A stretch of 7,979 nucleotides of DNA from an uncultured Gammaproteobacteria bacterium (GTDB taxonomy: Bacteria; Pseudomonadota; Gammaproteobacteria; Pseudomonadales; Pseudohongiellaceae): positions 1 to 7,979 of the forward strand of contig CAISYX010000041.1 in assembly GCA_903889815.1 (NCBI GenBank), in the 5' to 3' direction. Within the stretch, counting starts at the first letter, position 1, and every line of letters begins with the position of its first letter. Below are positions 1-6,504 of the stretch, one piece after another. Position numbers and translations under genes: made by a program. A model generated the notes under the pieces. It did not search any database. It worked only from the letters and a program-made list of their open reading frames with translations, and was not told the origin of the DNA.

Positions 1-73
1 CGAACTCAGAGGCTTTTTTTTGGCCTGTCGAAAAAAGATGTGCGGCCCAGAGGGGCTGTGCAGGGGGCGACCT
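1..73. other. Intergenic left edge with T-run and A-run
   Basis: No gene is supported here. A run of eight T (14-21) follows GAGGC, which could be the right arm and tail of a terminator for a gene to the left. The left arm would lie outside the window, so this cannot be tested. The T-run and the A-run at 31-36 also form a weak AT inverted repeat (CTTTTTT at 13-19, AAAAAAG at 31-37). A G-rich patch at 63-67 lies 6 bases before the possible GTG start of the degraded gene that follows. Confidence 0.25.
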
Positions 74-468
74 GTGTCTGAAAAAAATCCGTTTAACGCC
101 ACACCGTGCTGCTGATCGGCAGTGTCGCGCACGGCGCCGGGTATGTCTGGCTGGTGTGCGCGGACAGTTACGTGCAGTTGATGAAGGGTGACAAAGTCCT
201 GCGACAGACTTTCTTCGTGATACCGCTGTACACCCTGTGCACCTTTCATGTGACGTGGCTGGTGCTGCCTTGCTGGGAAGAACAGGGACTTTCGCTGCTC
301 GTATTTGGTGCACTGCGGTTTGCCCAAAGCCTGACGGTGGGCGTAGCTGCAGGGGTGGTGGGGTATCGCCCTGTGTTTCATTCTGTTCCTCTGCTGCGGC
401 CTCTACCAGGTGATCAGTGCTGCAGCAGGCAAAACTGTCTGCCGCATGAGCCCTGCGAACAGCGCTTG

Positions 469-485
469 TGCATCAATATGGTGCA
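469..485. promoter_or_regulatory. NtrC-type binding site 1 (distal)
   Basis: The 17-bp element TGCATC-AATAT-GGTGCA differs from the NtrC (NRI) consensus dyad TGCACC-N5-GGTGCA at one arm position. It lies upstream of glnK-amtB, classic NtrC targets, with its centre about 120 bp before the predicted transcription start near 597. That is a normal distance for a sigma-54 enhancer. The assignment comes from the motif and its context; NtrC itself is not encoded in the window. Confidence 0.7.
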
Positions 486-510
486 TATGCGCCGTCTGCT
501 TTGGTGCGGC

Positions 511-527
511 CGCACGGGGTTGGTGCT
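511..527. promoter_or_regulatory. NtrC-type binding site 2 (proximal)
   Basis: The element CGCACG-GGGTT-GGTGCT keeps the GCAC/GTGC core of the NtrC dyad at the correct 5-bp arm spacing, but departs from consensus at the outer and inner arm positions. Its centre (519) is 42 bp from that of the distal site (477), close to four helical turns. The two sites therefore face the same side of the DNA, as expected for cooperative binding of NtrC dimers. It is weaker than site 1 when judged alone. Confidence 0.55.
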
Positions 528-546
528 GACCTGTGCGCCATGCTAA

Positions 547-579
547 AGTCTGCGGGCCTGGACCATGGCGCCGCAGACT
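547..579. repeat. Strong inverted repeat ahead of glnK
   Basis: Perfect 9-bp arms, AGTCTGCGG (547-555) and CCGCAGACT (571-579), flank a centre that is itself nearly dyadic: GCC (556-558), TGG (559-561), CCA (563-565) and GGC (567-569). In RNA this would fold into a stable hairpin, but no T-run follows, so it is a poor intrinsic terminator. The right arm overlaps the -24 half of the putative sigma-54 promoter. It could be an operator, a barrier to read-through from upstream, or a leader hairpin if a promoter lies further upstream. Confidence 0.6.
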
Positions 580-586
580 ACTTGCA
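571..586 (+). promoter_or_regulatory. Possible sigma-54 (-24/-12) promoter of glnK-amtB
   Basis: The 16-mer CCGCAG-ACTAC-TTGCA has a perfect -12 element (TTGCA at 582-586) and the correct spacing, and it keeps the -24 G followed by CA. The consensus is TGGCAC-N5-TTGCA, so the -26 T and -25 G are missing. Transcription would start near 597, about 20 bases before the glnK ATG, with both NtrC-type sites well placed as enhancers. No better GG/GC pair at this spacing was found between 541 and 616. The degenerate -24 half keeps confidence modest. Confidence 0.4.
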
Positions 587-616
587 GGCCAACACAACGA
601 TGCTGGAGACACACCA

Positions 617-955
617 ATGAAGCTCATCACCGCGATTATCAAGCCCTTCAAATCCGACGATGTCCGTGAAGCACTGCAGGAACTCGGCGTGAACGGCATG
701 ACCGTTACAGAAGTGAAGGGATTCGGCAGACAGAAGGGCCACACCGAGCTGTACCGGGGTGCCGAATATGTCATCGACTTCCTGCCCAAAGCCAAGATTG
801 AAATTGCGGTCTCCGACGAACTGGTGGAGCCTGCCATTGAAGCCATCTGCAAGGCCGCCAACACTGGCCAGATCGGCGATGGCAAGATCTTCGTCACTCC
901 CCTCGAACAAAGCATTCGCATCCGGACCGGGGAAACCGGCAACGACGCGCTTTAA
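617..955 (+). CDS. glnK: PII nitrogen-regulatory signal protein, GlnK type
   Basis: PII proteins are small trimers that sense ATP/ADP and 2-oxoglutarate and regulate partner proteins. The GlnK type docks on the cytoplasmic face of AmtB and blocks ammonium entry when nitrogen is plentiful. The 112-residue product has the usual family length. The N-terminus MKLITAIIKPFK is the first core strand. The T-loop spans about residues 37-55 and ends in YRGAEY, with Tyr51 at the site uridylylated by GlnD. The C-terminal part contains TGQIGDGKIFV (83-93), with Lys90, and the basic RIRTGE segment (101-106); both belong to the nucleotide-binding clefts. The ATG at 617 is chosen because it starts the family-typical N-terminus and has GGAG at 605-608. 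A longer in-frame reading from 533 adds non-homologous residues. It lies 11 bp upstream of amtB in the classic operon order. The symbol glnK rests on that linkage; by sequence alone glnB is similar. Confidence 0.96.
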   Translation: MKLITAIIKPFKSDDVREALQELGVNGMTVTEVKGFGRQKGHTELYRGAEYVIDFLPKAKIEIAVSDELVEPAIEAICKAANTGQIGDGKIFVTPLEQSIRIRTGETGNDAL

Positions 956-966
956 GGACATACAGC

Positions 967-2280
967 ATGACAACAACAAAAAGCATACTTACCCGCACTT
1001 TCTGCCTGCTGGCTGCGGCGCTACCCGCAGCAGCCTTTGCCGCCGAAGGGGACATTGACGGTGCCAACACCGCCTGGATCCTCACGGCCACAGCCCTGGT
1101 GCTGTTCATGACCATTCCGGGACTGTCGCTCTTCTACGCCGGACTGGTGCGTGCCAAGAACGTACTGTCGATACTCATGCAGTGCTTCGCCATTACAGCA
1201 CTGATCTCCGTCATCTGGCTGGTCGCAGGCTACAGCATCGCCTTCGGTCCGGCCGAAAGCGGATTCTGGGGCGGTCTCGACAAAGTTTTCCTGAACGGCG
1301 TTACCAGAGAGTCTGTGTGGGGAAACATTCCCGAATCACTGTTCATCGCCTTTCAGATGACCTTTGCCATCATCACGCCAGCGCTGATTGTCGGTGCCTT
1401 CGCCGAGCGCATGAAGTTCTCTTCCATGCTGATGTTCAGCGGACTTTGGTCAGTGTTCGTTTACTTCCCGGTCTGCCACTGGGTGTGGGCTGAGCACGGC
1501 TGGTTGTTCCAGATGGGGCTGATCGACTTCGCGGGCGGAACAGTAGTGCACGTCACCGCAGGCGTGGCCGCTGTCATCACGGCAGTGATGCTGGGCAAGC
1601 GCCAGGGCTTTCTTGTAACGCCGATGATGCCGCACAACCTGACCATGACCATCACTGGCGCGGGCATGCTCTGGGTAGGCTGGTTCGGCTTCAACGCCGG
1701 CAGTGCACTGGCCGCCAACGGCAGTGCCGGCATGGCGCTGCTGGCCACCCACATCTCGGCTGCAGCAGGCGCACTGACATGGATGACCATCGAATGGGTG
1801 CGGCACGGCAAGCCCAGCGGCCTGGGCGCGGTCACCGGCATGGTGGCGGGACTTGCCACCATCACGCCAGCCTCGGGTTCAGTGGGCGCTGCAGGCGGGC
1901 TGCTGATCGGCATCATGGGCGGCGCGATCTGCTTCGCTGCCACCTACTATCTCAAGCGCAAAGTGAAGATTGACGACTCTCTGGACGTGTTTCCGGTACA
2001 TGGCGTCGGCGGCATTCTAGGCACCTTCCTCGCTGGAATTCTGGTATCCCAGAATCTGGGCGTGTTCAGTGGCAATGGCTACGCAGAAGGAATGACCATG
2101 GGCTCGCAACTTGTGGTGCAGGTGATAGGAATAGTGGCCACCGGCGTCTACACAGCCGTCGTAACCATTATCCTCCTGAAAGTTGTCTCGGCCCTGACTT
2201 CCGGTCTGTGGGTAACCGCCGACGAGGAGCAGATGGGTCTGGACATATCCGACCACGACGAGAAGGGCTACTCTATGTAG
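967..2280 (+). CDS. amtB: Ammonium channel/transporter of the Amt family
   Basis: This inner-membrane trimeric channel moves ammonium or ammonia into the cytoplasm for assimilation. The 437-residue product starts with a cleavable signal peptide (about residues 1-25, ending AAAFA). Eleven membrane helices follow, as in Amt proteins. Counterparts of the E. coli functional residues are visible: the Phe gate F133 and F242 (E. coli F107 and F215), W174 (W148), D187 in DFAGGTVVH (D160), the pore pair H195 and H345 (H168 and H318), and S246 in GFNAGS (S219). The cytoplasmic tail ending GLDISDHDEKGYSM matches the conserved tail that contacts GlnK. The start is supported by AAGGA (954-958), which overlaps the glnK stop and suggests coupled expression. 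No truncation or missing key residue is seen. Regulation is expected from the NtrC-type sites upstream of glnK and from direct GlnK binding. Confidence 0.96.
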   Translation: MTTTKSILTRTFCLLAAALPAAAFAAEGDIDGANTAWILTATALVLFMTIPGLSLFYAGLVRAKNVLSILMQCFAITALISVIWLVAGYSIAFGPAESGFWGGLDKVFLNGVTRESVWGNIPESLFIAFQMTFAIITPALIVGAFAERMKFSSMLMFSGLWSVFVYFPVCHWVWAEHGWLFQMGLIDFAGGTVVHVTAGVAAVITAVMLGKRQGFLVTPMMPHNLTMTITGAGMLWVGWFGFNAGSALAANGSAGMALLATHISAAAGALTWMTIEWVRHGKPSGLGAVTGMVAGLATITPASGSVGAAGGLLIGIMGGAICFAATYYLKRKVKIDDSLDVFPVHGVGGILGTFLAGILVSQNLGVFSGNGYAEGMTMGSQLVVQVIGIVATGVYTAVVTIILLKVVSALTSGLWVTADEEQMGLDISDHDEKGYSM

Positions 2281-2288
2281 GGCCATCT

Positions 2289-2313
2289 CCGCGCCGGGAC
2301 TTCCCCGGCGCGG
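2289..2313 (+). terminator. GC-rich hairpin after amtB
   Basis: A perfect 10-bp stem (CCGCGCCGGG at 2289-2298, CCCGGCGCGG at 2304-2313) closes a 5-base loop, 8 bp after the amtB stop. The tail is only CGTTTCGTCT, so the U-tract is weak. It probably ends or attenuates glnK-amtB transcription. Some read-through into the lipoprotein gene, whose ribosome-binding site follows at 2324, is possible. Confidence 0.6.
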
Positions 2314-2333
2314 CGTTTCGTCTGGAGTCCCGC

Positions 2334-4445
2334 ATGTCCCGCTCCCTGTCGTGCTGTGCACTATTCCTGTCCGTACTCGTGGCCTGTGGCCCCGACGCTC
2401 CTCCCGAACCCGTCACCCCTGCTCAATCCCTTAGCATTGCCGTGCTCTCCGGCCGGCCCGACATGGTGTCGGGTGGCGACGCGCTGATCCGCATCACTGC
2501 CACTGGTCTGCCTCTGAGTACCGTGCAGGTGACCCTGGAAGGAAGCGACATTACCGGACTGTTCGCGGTGGACCCGGTGGATGACAGCCTCCGCGCACTG
2601 GTGAGCGGCCTGACGGATGGCCCCAACGTGCTGCTCGCCGCCGACGCCGCTGGCAGCACCCGCACGCAGATTACGCTGGTGAATCACCCATCCACTGGCC
2701 CGATAGTGTCGGGGCCGCACCTGCAGCCTTTCCTCTGCACAGCCGCCGCAGAAGGCTTTGGCGAGCCGCTTGACGCCGACTGCTCCACCGTCACGCAGAC
2801 GCGCTACTTCTATCGCAATACCGCCGGCGCTTTCATCCAGATCACTGACGTTACCGCGCCCTACCCCGACGATCTGGCCTGGACGGAGTTTCGTCCCGGC
2901 GCGCGCCTGCCCTTCGTGGTGCGCCTGGAGTCGGGAACCCGCAACCGGGCGCTTTACCACATCGCGGTGCTCGACGATCCGCAGCGCACTTACGGCGAAT
3001 GGGACGACATTCGCAGCTGGAACCAGCGCCTGGTGTTCAGCTTCGGAGGCGGCTGCGGCACGCAGTACAGCCAGGGCTCACGCACGCCCGACAGCGCGCT
3101 GGACGCCCTGGTGCTGGGCAAAGGATTCGCGCATGTGGTGTCCTCCTTCAACATGATGGGACATCAGTGCAACGATGCGCTGTCGGCCGAAACCCTGATG
3201 ATGCTCAAGGAGCATTTCATCGAACAGTACGGCCTGCCGGTCTGGACCTTGGGCAACGGTGCCTCGGGCGGGGCCATTCAGCAGTTGCTGATCGCGCAGA
3301 ACTACCCGGGGCTGCTGGACGGGCTGCTGCCCTCGATGAGTTTTCCCGACTCGTTCAGCGTGCTCCCCGGCGTCACCGACTGCCGCCTGCTGGCCCGCTT
3401 TTTCGACAGCGCCACGACGCCCTGGACTGAAGCGCAGAGGCAGGCCGTGGAAGGCTTTGCGCCAGGGACCTGTGCCGCATGGGAGCCCAGCTATCTCGAT
3501 GTAATCGTGGCTGATGCGGGCTGCGGCATCGACGAGGCGCTGGTCTATCACCCCACCCGCAACCCTGCCGGCGCGCGCTGTACCTTGCATGACACCAATG
3601 TCGCCAGCGTGGGCCGTGATCCGGCCACTGGCTTTGCCCACCAGGTGCTGGACAATACGGGCGTGCAGTATGGCCTGCAGGCCCTGCTGGCCGGGATCAT
3701 CAGTCCTGCCGCATTCGTGGACCTGAACGCCGGCATCGGCGGCTATGATCGCGACGGCAAACCCGTCTCCATGCGCACGACGGCACAGCGTGAAGGCGTT
3801 GCCCTTGCTTACCGCAGCGGACGCATCAACAGTGGCGCCGGAGCGCTGGCCAGCATCCCCATCCTTCAGCACCGTCCCTACACCGACCGGGCGGGCGATA
3901 TCCATGACCGCCTGCGTGACCTGCAGATCCGCGAACGGCTGCGCAAGGCCAATGGCAGTGCCGCGAATCAGGTGATCTGGCTTTATTCCGGAGCTGAGAC
4001 GGGTACGCTGGTCAGTGCGCTGGCGCTGGACACGATGACCCTCTGGCTGGATACGCTGCAGGCTGACACCAGCGAAGCGCCGCTGCTGACCCGTGTCGAA
4101 CGGGCCAGACCGGCTGCCGCAGTGGACGGTTGCTGGACGCCGGAGGGCGGGCGCATCGATGAAGCGCTGGAGTTCGCGTCGCCCGGGCAATGCAACACCC
4201 TGTTCCCCACACACACGAACCCGCGCCTGGCAGCGGGGGCCACCCTGGCGGACGACGCCATCGTCTGCGCGTTGAAGCCGCTGCAGCGGACCGATTATCC
4301 GCTGGAATTCAGCGCCGCCGAGTGGGCCACGCTGGAAGAGGTGTTTGCAGAGGGCGTGTGTGACTACAGTCAGCGAGGCATAGCGCAGGAAGCCGTGGAA
4401 GGCCCGTGGCTGCGCCTGCCTTTGCAAGCTGCCGCGCTACAGTAA
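2334..4445 (+). CDS. Secreted lipoprotein resembling the DUF6351 family, possible serine hydrolase
   Basis: The 703-residue product begins with a lipoprotein signal whose lipobox is LVAC, with Cys18 as the predicted lipidated residue. It should therefore be anchored in a membrane and face the periplasm or the cell surface. ATG 2334 is chosen for the intact lipobox and for GGAG at 2324-2327; the reading frame extends further upstream only into amtB. Residues about 30-125 (SIAVLSGRPDMVSGGDALI onward) look like an Ig-like beta domain ending near SGPHLQPFLC. The central region contains GNGASGG, a G-x-S-x-G nucleophile elbow with candidate Ser311, as in alpha/beta hydrolases. The C-terminal part holds DGCWTPEGG, FPTHTNPRLAAG and GVCDYSQ, which I recall as conserved blocks of DUF6351 proteins. 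Length and block order fit that family, whose substrate is not established. An esterase-like role is inference, and I cannot assign the acid or histidine of a triad with confidence. Its link to the operon upstream is unclear. Confidence 0.8.
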   Translation: MSRSLSCCALFLSVLVACGPDAPPEPVTPAQSLSIAVLSGRPDMVSGGDALIRITATGLPLSTVQVTLEGSDITGLFAVDPVDDSLRALVSGLTDGPNVLLAADAAGSTRTQITLVNHPSTGPIVSGPHLQPFLCTAAAEGFGEPLDADCSTVTQTRYFYRNTAGAFIQITDVTAPYPDDLAWTEFRPGARLPFVVRLESGTRNRALYHIAVLDDPQRTYGEWDDIRSWNQRLVFSFGGGCGTQYSQGSRTPDSALDALVLGKGFAHVVSSFNMMGHQCNDALSAETLMMLKEHFIEQYGLPVWTLGNGASGGAIQQLLIAQNYPGLLDGLLPSMSFPDSFSVLPGVTDCRLLARFFDSATTPWTEAQRQAVEGFAPGTCAAWEPSYLDVIVADAGCGIDEALVYHPTRNPAGARCTLHDTNVASVGRDPATGFAHQVLDNTGVQYGLQALLAGIISPAAFVDLNAGIGGYDRDGKPVSMRTTAQREGVALAYRSGRINSGAGALASIPILQHRPYTDRAGDIHDRLRDLQIRERLRKANGSAANQVIWLYSGAETGTLVSALALDTMTLWLDTLQADTSEAPLLTRVERARPAAAVDGCWTPEGGRIDEALEFASPGQCNTLFPTHTNPRLAAGATLADDAIVCALKPLQRTDYPLEFSAAEWATLEEVFAEGVCDYSQRGIAQEAVEGPWLRLPLQAAALQ

Positions 4446-4451
4446 CTGGAC

Positions 4452-5453
4452 TCAGAAGTCGAAGAAGTACACTTCGAGGTTGAACTGGAAGCGCGGCTCC
4501 GGATCCCAGCTCTCATCGCGGGCCATGATCAGTTGCGGCACCAGTTCCATCACCAGCCAGTCTTCATAGATGGCTTTGCGATAGACGGTCTGCAGGTAGT
4601 AGTTGTCCACCCGCGGGTTCGGTTGACTGGCGCCGATCACGCCCGCCTCATAGGTCAGCGTCTCGCGCTCGCCCAGCGACTGATGCACAGACACCGTCTG
4701 GGCATACTCGAACTGGTTGTAGCGGTCCTTGTAATCCACTTCCGTATCAATGCGCAGGAACATGGTTTCAGTCAGCGGGCGGCTGAAATAGATGCGGGAA
4801 TCCTGTCCCCAGCCGTCCGCATGGTAGTACCAGAGCTTGTTGTCGGCGCCGAAATACCAGGTGTCATTCAGATCATGTCCGTAGCGTGTGCGGAACCGGT
4901 AGAAGGGGTCCAGAGGGATGCGCCCCTTGACCCCGATGTCGTGAGTAAAACGCAGGCCATTGCGCTCCGGCAACTCGTAACTGAAGCCCCCGGAGACTTC
5001 CGAAGGGCGGATGTTGCTCAGGCGCTGATCACGCAGGGAATCGGTTTCCGACTGTTCCGACTCGAAGATCAGTTTCCAGCGTTCCGTGGCCCGGGGCAGA
5101 TCGATCCGGCCGCTGATGCGCGCCGTGGAGTGATAGTCGCCATTTTCGCTGACCTGCTGGTTGAGCTTTACGCGCAGGTAACTCTGATTGCTGCGATCGC
5201 CCACGCTGTCCCCCGCAAGCCAGTCATCCAGACCGCGACCGATACCGGAGACATTGCGTGAGACAGTGTCGCGCCGCGTTTCCAGCCAGCTCCAGGCAGA
5301 TGTTTCGGTGATCGCCGGCATGTCCGGCAGGCGCAGGCGCCCGCCAGTGGGGTCATCGGATTGCGCGTGCAGAGGTGCAGCGGCACCCAGCAACAGGAGG
5401 CCAGAGGCGAGAGCACGGGGAAGACCAGGGAAGGTAAAAGATGACAATTTCAT
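4452..5453 (-). CDS. Predicted outer-membrane beta-barrel protein
   Basis: The 333-residue product has a Sec signal peptide with predicted cleavage after LHA (residues 28-30). The rest is rich in Tyr, Trp, Arg and acidic residues in short alternating strands, such as TWYFGADNKLWYYHADGWG and FLRIDTEVDYKDRYN. It ends in FQFNLEVYFFDF, and a C-terminal aromatic residue after an alternating strand is the usual signal for outer-membrane barrel assembly. No enzymatic motif is seen. The block near residues 282-305 (VDNYYLQTVYRKAIYEDWLV) is familiar to me from uncharacterised gammaproteobacterial proteins, but I cannot name a family. AGGA lies about 10 bases before the ATG. It is third in line behind the blaI-like and M56 genes with an 82-bp gap, so it may be co-transcribed with them. 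Its stop lies 6 bp from the convergent lipoprotein stop. Confidence 0.75.
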   Translation of the reverse strand: MKLSSFTFPGLPRALASGLLLLGAAAPLHAQSDDPTGGRLRLPDMPAITETSAWSWLETRRDTVSRNVSGIGRGLDDWLAGDSVGDRSNQSYLRVKLNQQVSENGDYHSTARISGRIDLPRATERWKLIFESEQSETDSLRDQRLSNIRPSEVSGGFSYELPERNGLRFTHDIGVKGRIPLDPFYRFRTRYGHDLNDTWYFGADNKLWYYHADGWGQDSRIYFSRPLTETMFLRIDTEVDYKDRYNQFEYAQTVSVHQSLGERETLTYEAGVIGASQPNPRVDNYYLQTVYRKAIYEDWLVMELVPQLIMARDESWDPEPRFQFNLEVYFFDF

Positions 5454-5482
5454 ACGTCAGAATTCCTGTGAAACCTGCAACA

Positions 5483-5498
5483 GACACTTCACAGTGTC
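5483..5498. repeat. Short perfect dyad before the barrel gene
   Basis: GACACT (5483-5488) and AGTGTC (5493-5498) form a perfect 6-bp stem around TCAC. It sits in the 82-bp gap between the M56 gene and the barrel protein gene, about 30 bp ahead of the latter's ATG on the minus strand. No T-run follows on either strand, so a terminator is unlikely. It could be an operator or a short mRNA hairpin that reduces expression of the third gene. Confidence 0.4.
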
Positions 5499-5535
5499 CT
5501 CCCGTTGGAGTCACAAAGCACGCTTTCGTTCCCGC

Positions 5536-6504
5536 TCAATGCAGATGAGTGCCAGGTGCGCTGAGTTGGGAGATGACCCACTCGGAACCGTGGTGCAGTG
5601 GACCCACCATCAGGACGAGGGCCAGCGCACCTCCCAGCAGGAGCAAGCCCAGCTGCCAGGTGTGCAGCGATACGCGCGAGGAGGCGCGCAGCAAGGCCTT
5701 GATGCGGGTTTCCACATCGCGCTCGGCAAAGGCCATCGCGTCCTGGGGCAGGTTGGCGGGCTGCACCATCAGCAGCCGCTTGACCTTGAGCAGGGTTTCG
5801 GCCACCGCTACCGCCCCGAAGCGTTCGGCAGCCCGGAAATCGCAGGCTTCTTCCGTGACCACCTGCAGGTCACTCAACACGCGGCGGGCCAGGGGCCCCG
5901 GCAGGATGGCGCAGCACAGGCGTGCCACCAGCAGACGCAGATTATCGCGCCGCTGCTGATGGGCGCGTTCATGCAGCAGGATGATGGCCAGATCGTCAGC
6001 ACTGCAGGCACGGCGCAGGCCGCTGCTCAGGTAAATGCGTGGCCGCCACCAGCCCAGGGTGAACACCAGTGGACACTCCGAGTCCATTTCGAACCAGGCG
6101 CCACGGCGTTTGCCGAGGTAGTCGAACTGCGCATGCAGCTGACGGGACTTGCGCAGCGTCGTGACGTAGCGCAGCAGCAGCACCAGCACCACCAGCGCGC
6201 CCACGGCCACGCCAAACAGCGCCAGGCCGGCAGAGTCAATCAGCGGCGCGTGACTGTCGCAGTCCACATGGCAGTGGGCATCCACCAGCAGATTCTCGGC
6301 CGTTGGCAGGAACAGAAACGCAGTGCTGAGCAGCGCCGCCGCAAAGGGCAGTATCCAGTAGGCCAGCAGCAAGGTGCTGCCGTAGCGGGGATGCAGTGTC
6401 AACAGGGAAGGCCGCAATACAGGGTAAGCCAGGACGAACAGCACGCTGAGCACGAGCCACAGGGCCAGCCAGATAGTCGCAAAGCTGCCGATCGCATTGA
6501 TCAT
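5536..6504 (-). CDS. M56-family (BlaR1/MecR1-like) membrane metalloprotease without a penicillin-binding sensor domain
   Basis: M56 proteases are integral-membrane zinc proteases that, once triggered, lead to inactivation of a partner BlaI/MecI-type repressor. The 322-residue product shows predicted helices at about 5-28, 43-66, 92-113 and 283-301. The cytoplasmic catalytic section lies between the third and fourth helices. It contains the zinc motif HERAH (178-182), with H178, E179 and H182, and a downstream EEACDFRAA in which E218 or E219 is the likely third ligand. By the topology of BlaR1, residues 67-91 are periplasmic; they contain DAHCHVDCDSHAP (75-87), rich in His and Cys. The tail after helix 4 is only about 20 residues and also carries His (H304, H305, H320, H322). 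The roughly 250-residue beta-lactam sensor of BlaR1 is absent, so beta-lactam sensing is unlikely. The ATG overlaps the stop of the blaI-like gene (ATGA), indicating translational coupling. Confidence 0.9.
   Translation of the reverse strand: MINAIGSFATIWLALWLVLSVLFVLAYPVLRPSLLTLHPRYGSTLLLAYWILPFAAALLSTAFLFLPTAENLLVDAHCHVDCDSHAPLIDSAGLALFGVAVGALVVLVLLLRYVTTLRKSRQLHAQFDYLGKRRGAWFEMDSECPLVFTLGWWRPRIYLSSGLRRACSADDLAIILLHERAHQQRRDNLRLLVARLCCAILPGPLARRVLSDLQVVTEEACDFRAAERFGAVAVAETLLKVKRLLMVQPANLPQDAMAFAERDVETRIKALLRASSRVSLHTWQLGLLLLGGALALVLMVGPLHHGSEWVISQLSAPGTHLH

Larger units (their letters stand above)
74..529 (+). pseudogene. Degraded small multi-pass membrane protein gene (two apparent frameshifts)
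   Basis: No single frame gives a convincing protein, but three pieces joined across frames do. A GTG at 74 opens a piece containing SEKNPFNATP, resembling the short cytoplasmic N-terminus of the 'NPYxAP' kind found on small bacterial membrane proteins. Its frame stops at 116-118. The frame from 103 continues with three strongly hydrophobic stretches (near 106-160, 211-255 and 280-360) separated by short polar loops such as MKGDKVLRQT. Just after a G-rich stretch (about 350-364) hydrophobicity moves to the frame starting at 362, GIALCFILFLCCGLYQVI, and continues to TGA at 527-529. The last 30 or so codons look non-coding and overlap the nitrogen-control sites. I infer a four-helix inner-membrane protein broken by two single-base indels, or sequencing errors in homopolymers. 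The family is not recognised, and a chance run of hydrophobic codons cannot be excluded. Confidence 0.35.

Noticed and set aside
106..546. Open frame of 146 residues read as one intact gene
   Set aside because: Only the first 85 or so codons look like membrane protein. The remainder is Cys/Arg-rich and non-hydrophobic, while hydrophobicity continues in another frame from 362, so an intact gene is not supported.
403..942. Minus-strand open frame over the glnK region
   Set aside because: It lies antisense to a clear glnK and has no recognisable domain; it is a shadow of GC-rich coding sequence.
3078..4427. Minus-strand open frame of 449 residues
   Set aside because: It is fully antisense to the lipoprotein gene, with low-complexity Arg/Gln/Gly composition and no domain. 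The plus-strand protein has a lipobox and family-like blocks.
4446..4480. TCGAAG/CTTCGA inverted repeat near the convergent stops as a bidirectional terminator
   Set aside because: The 6-bp arms lie inside the last codons of the barrel gene, with no T-run on either side.
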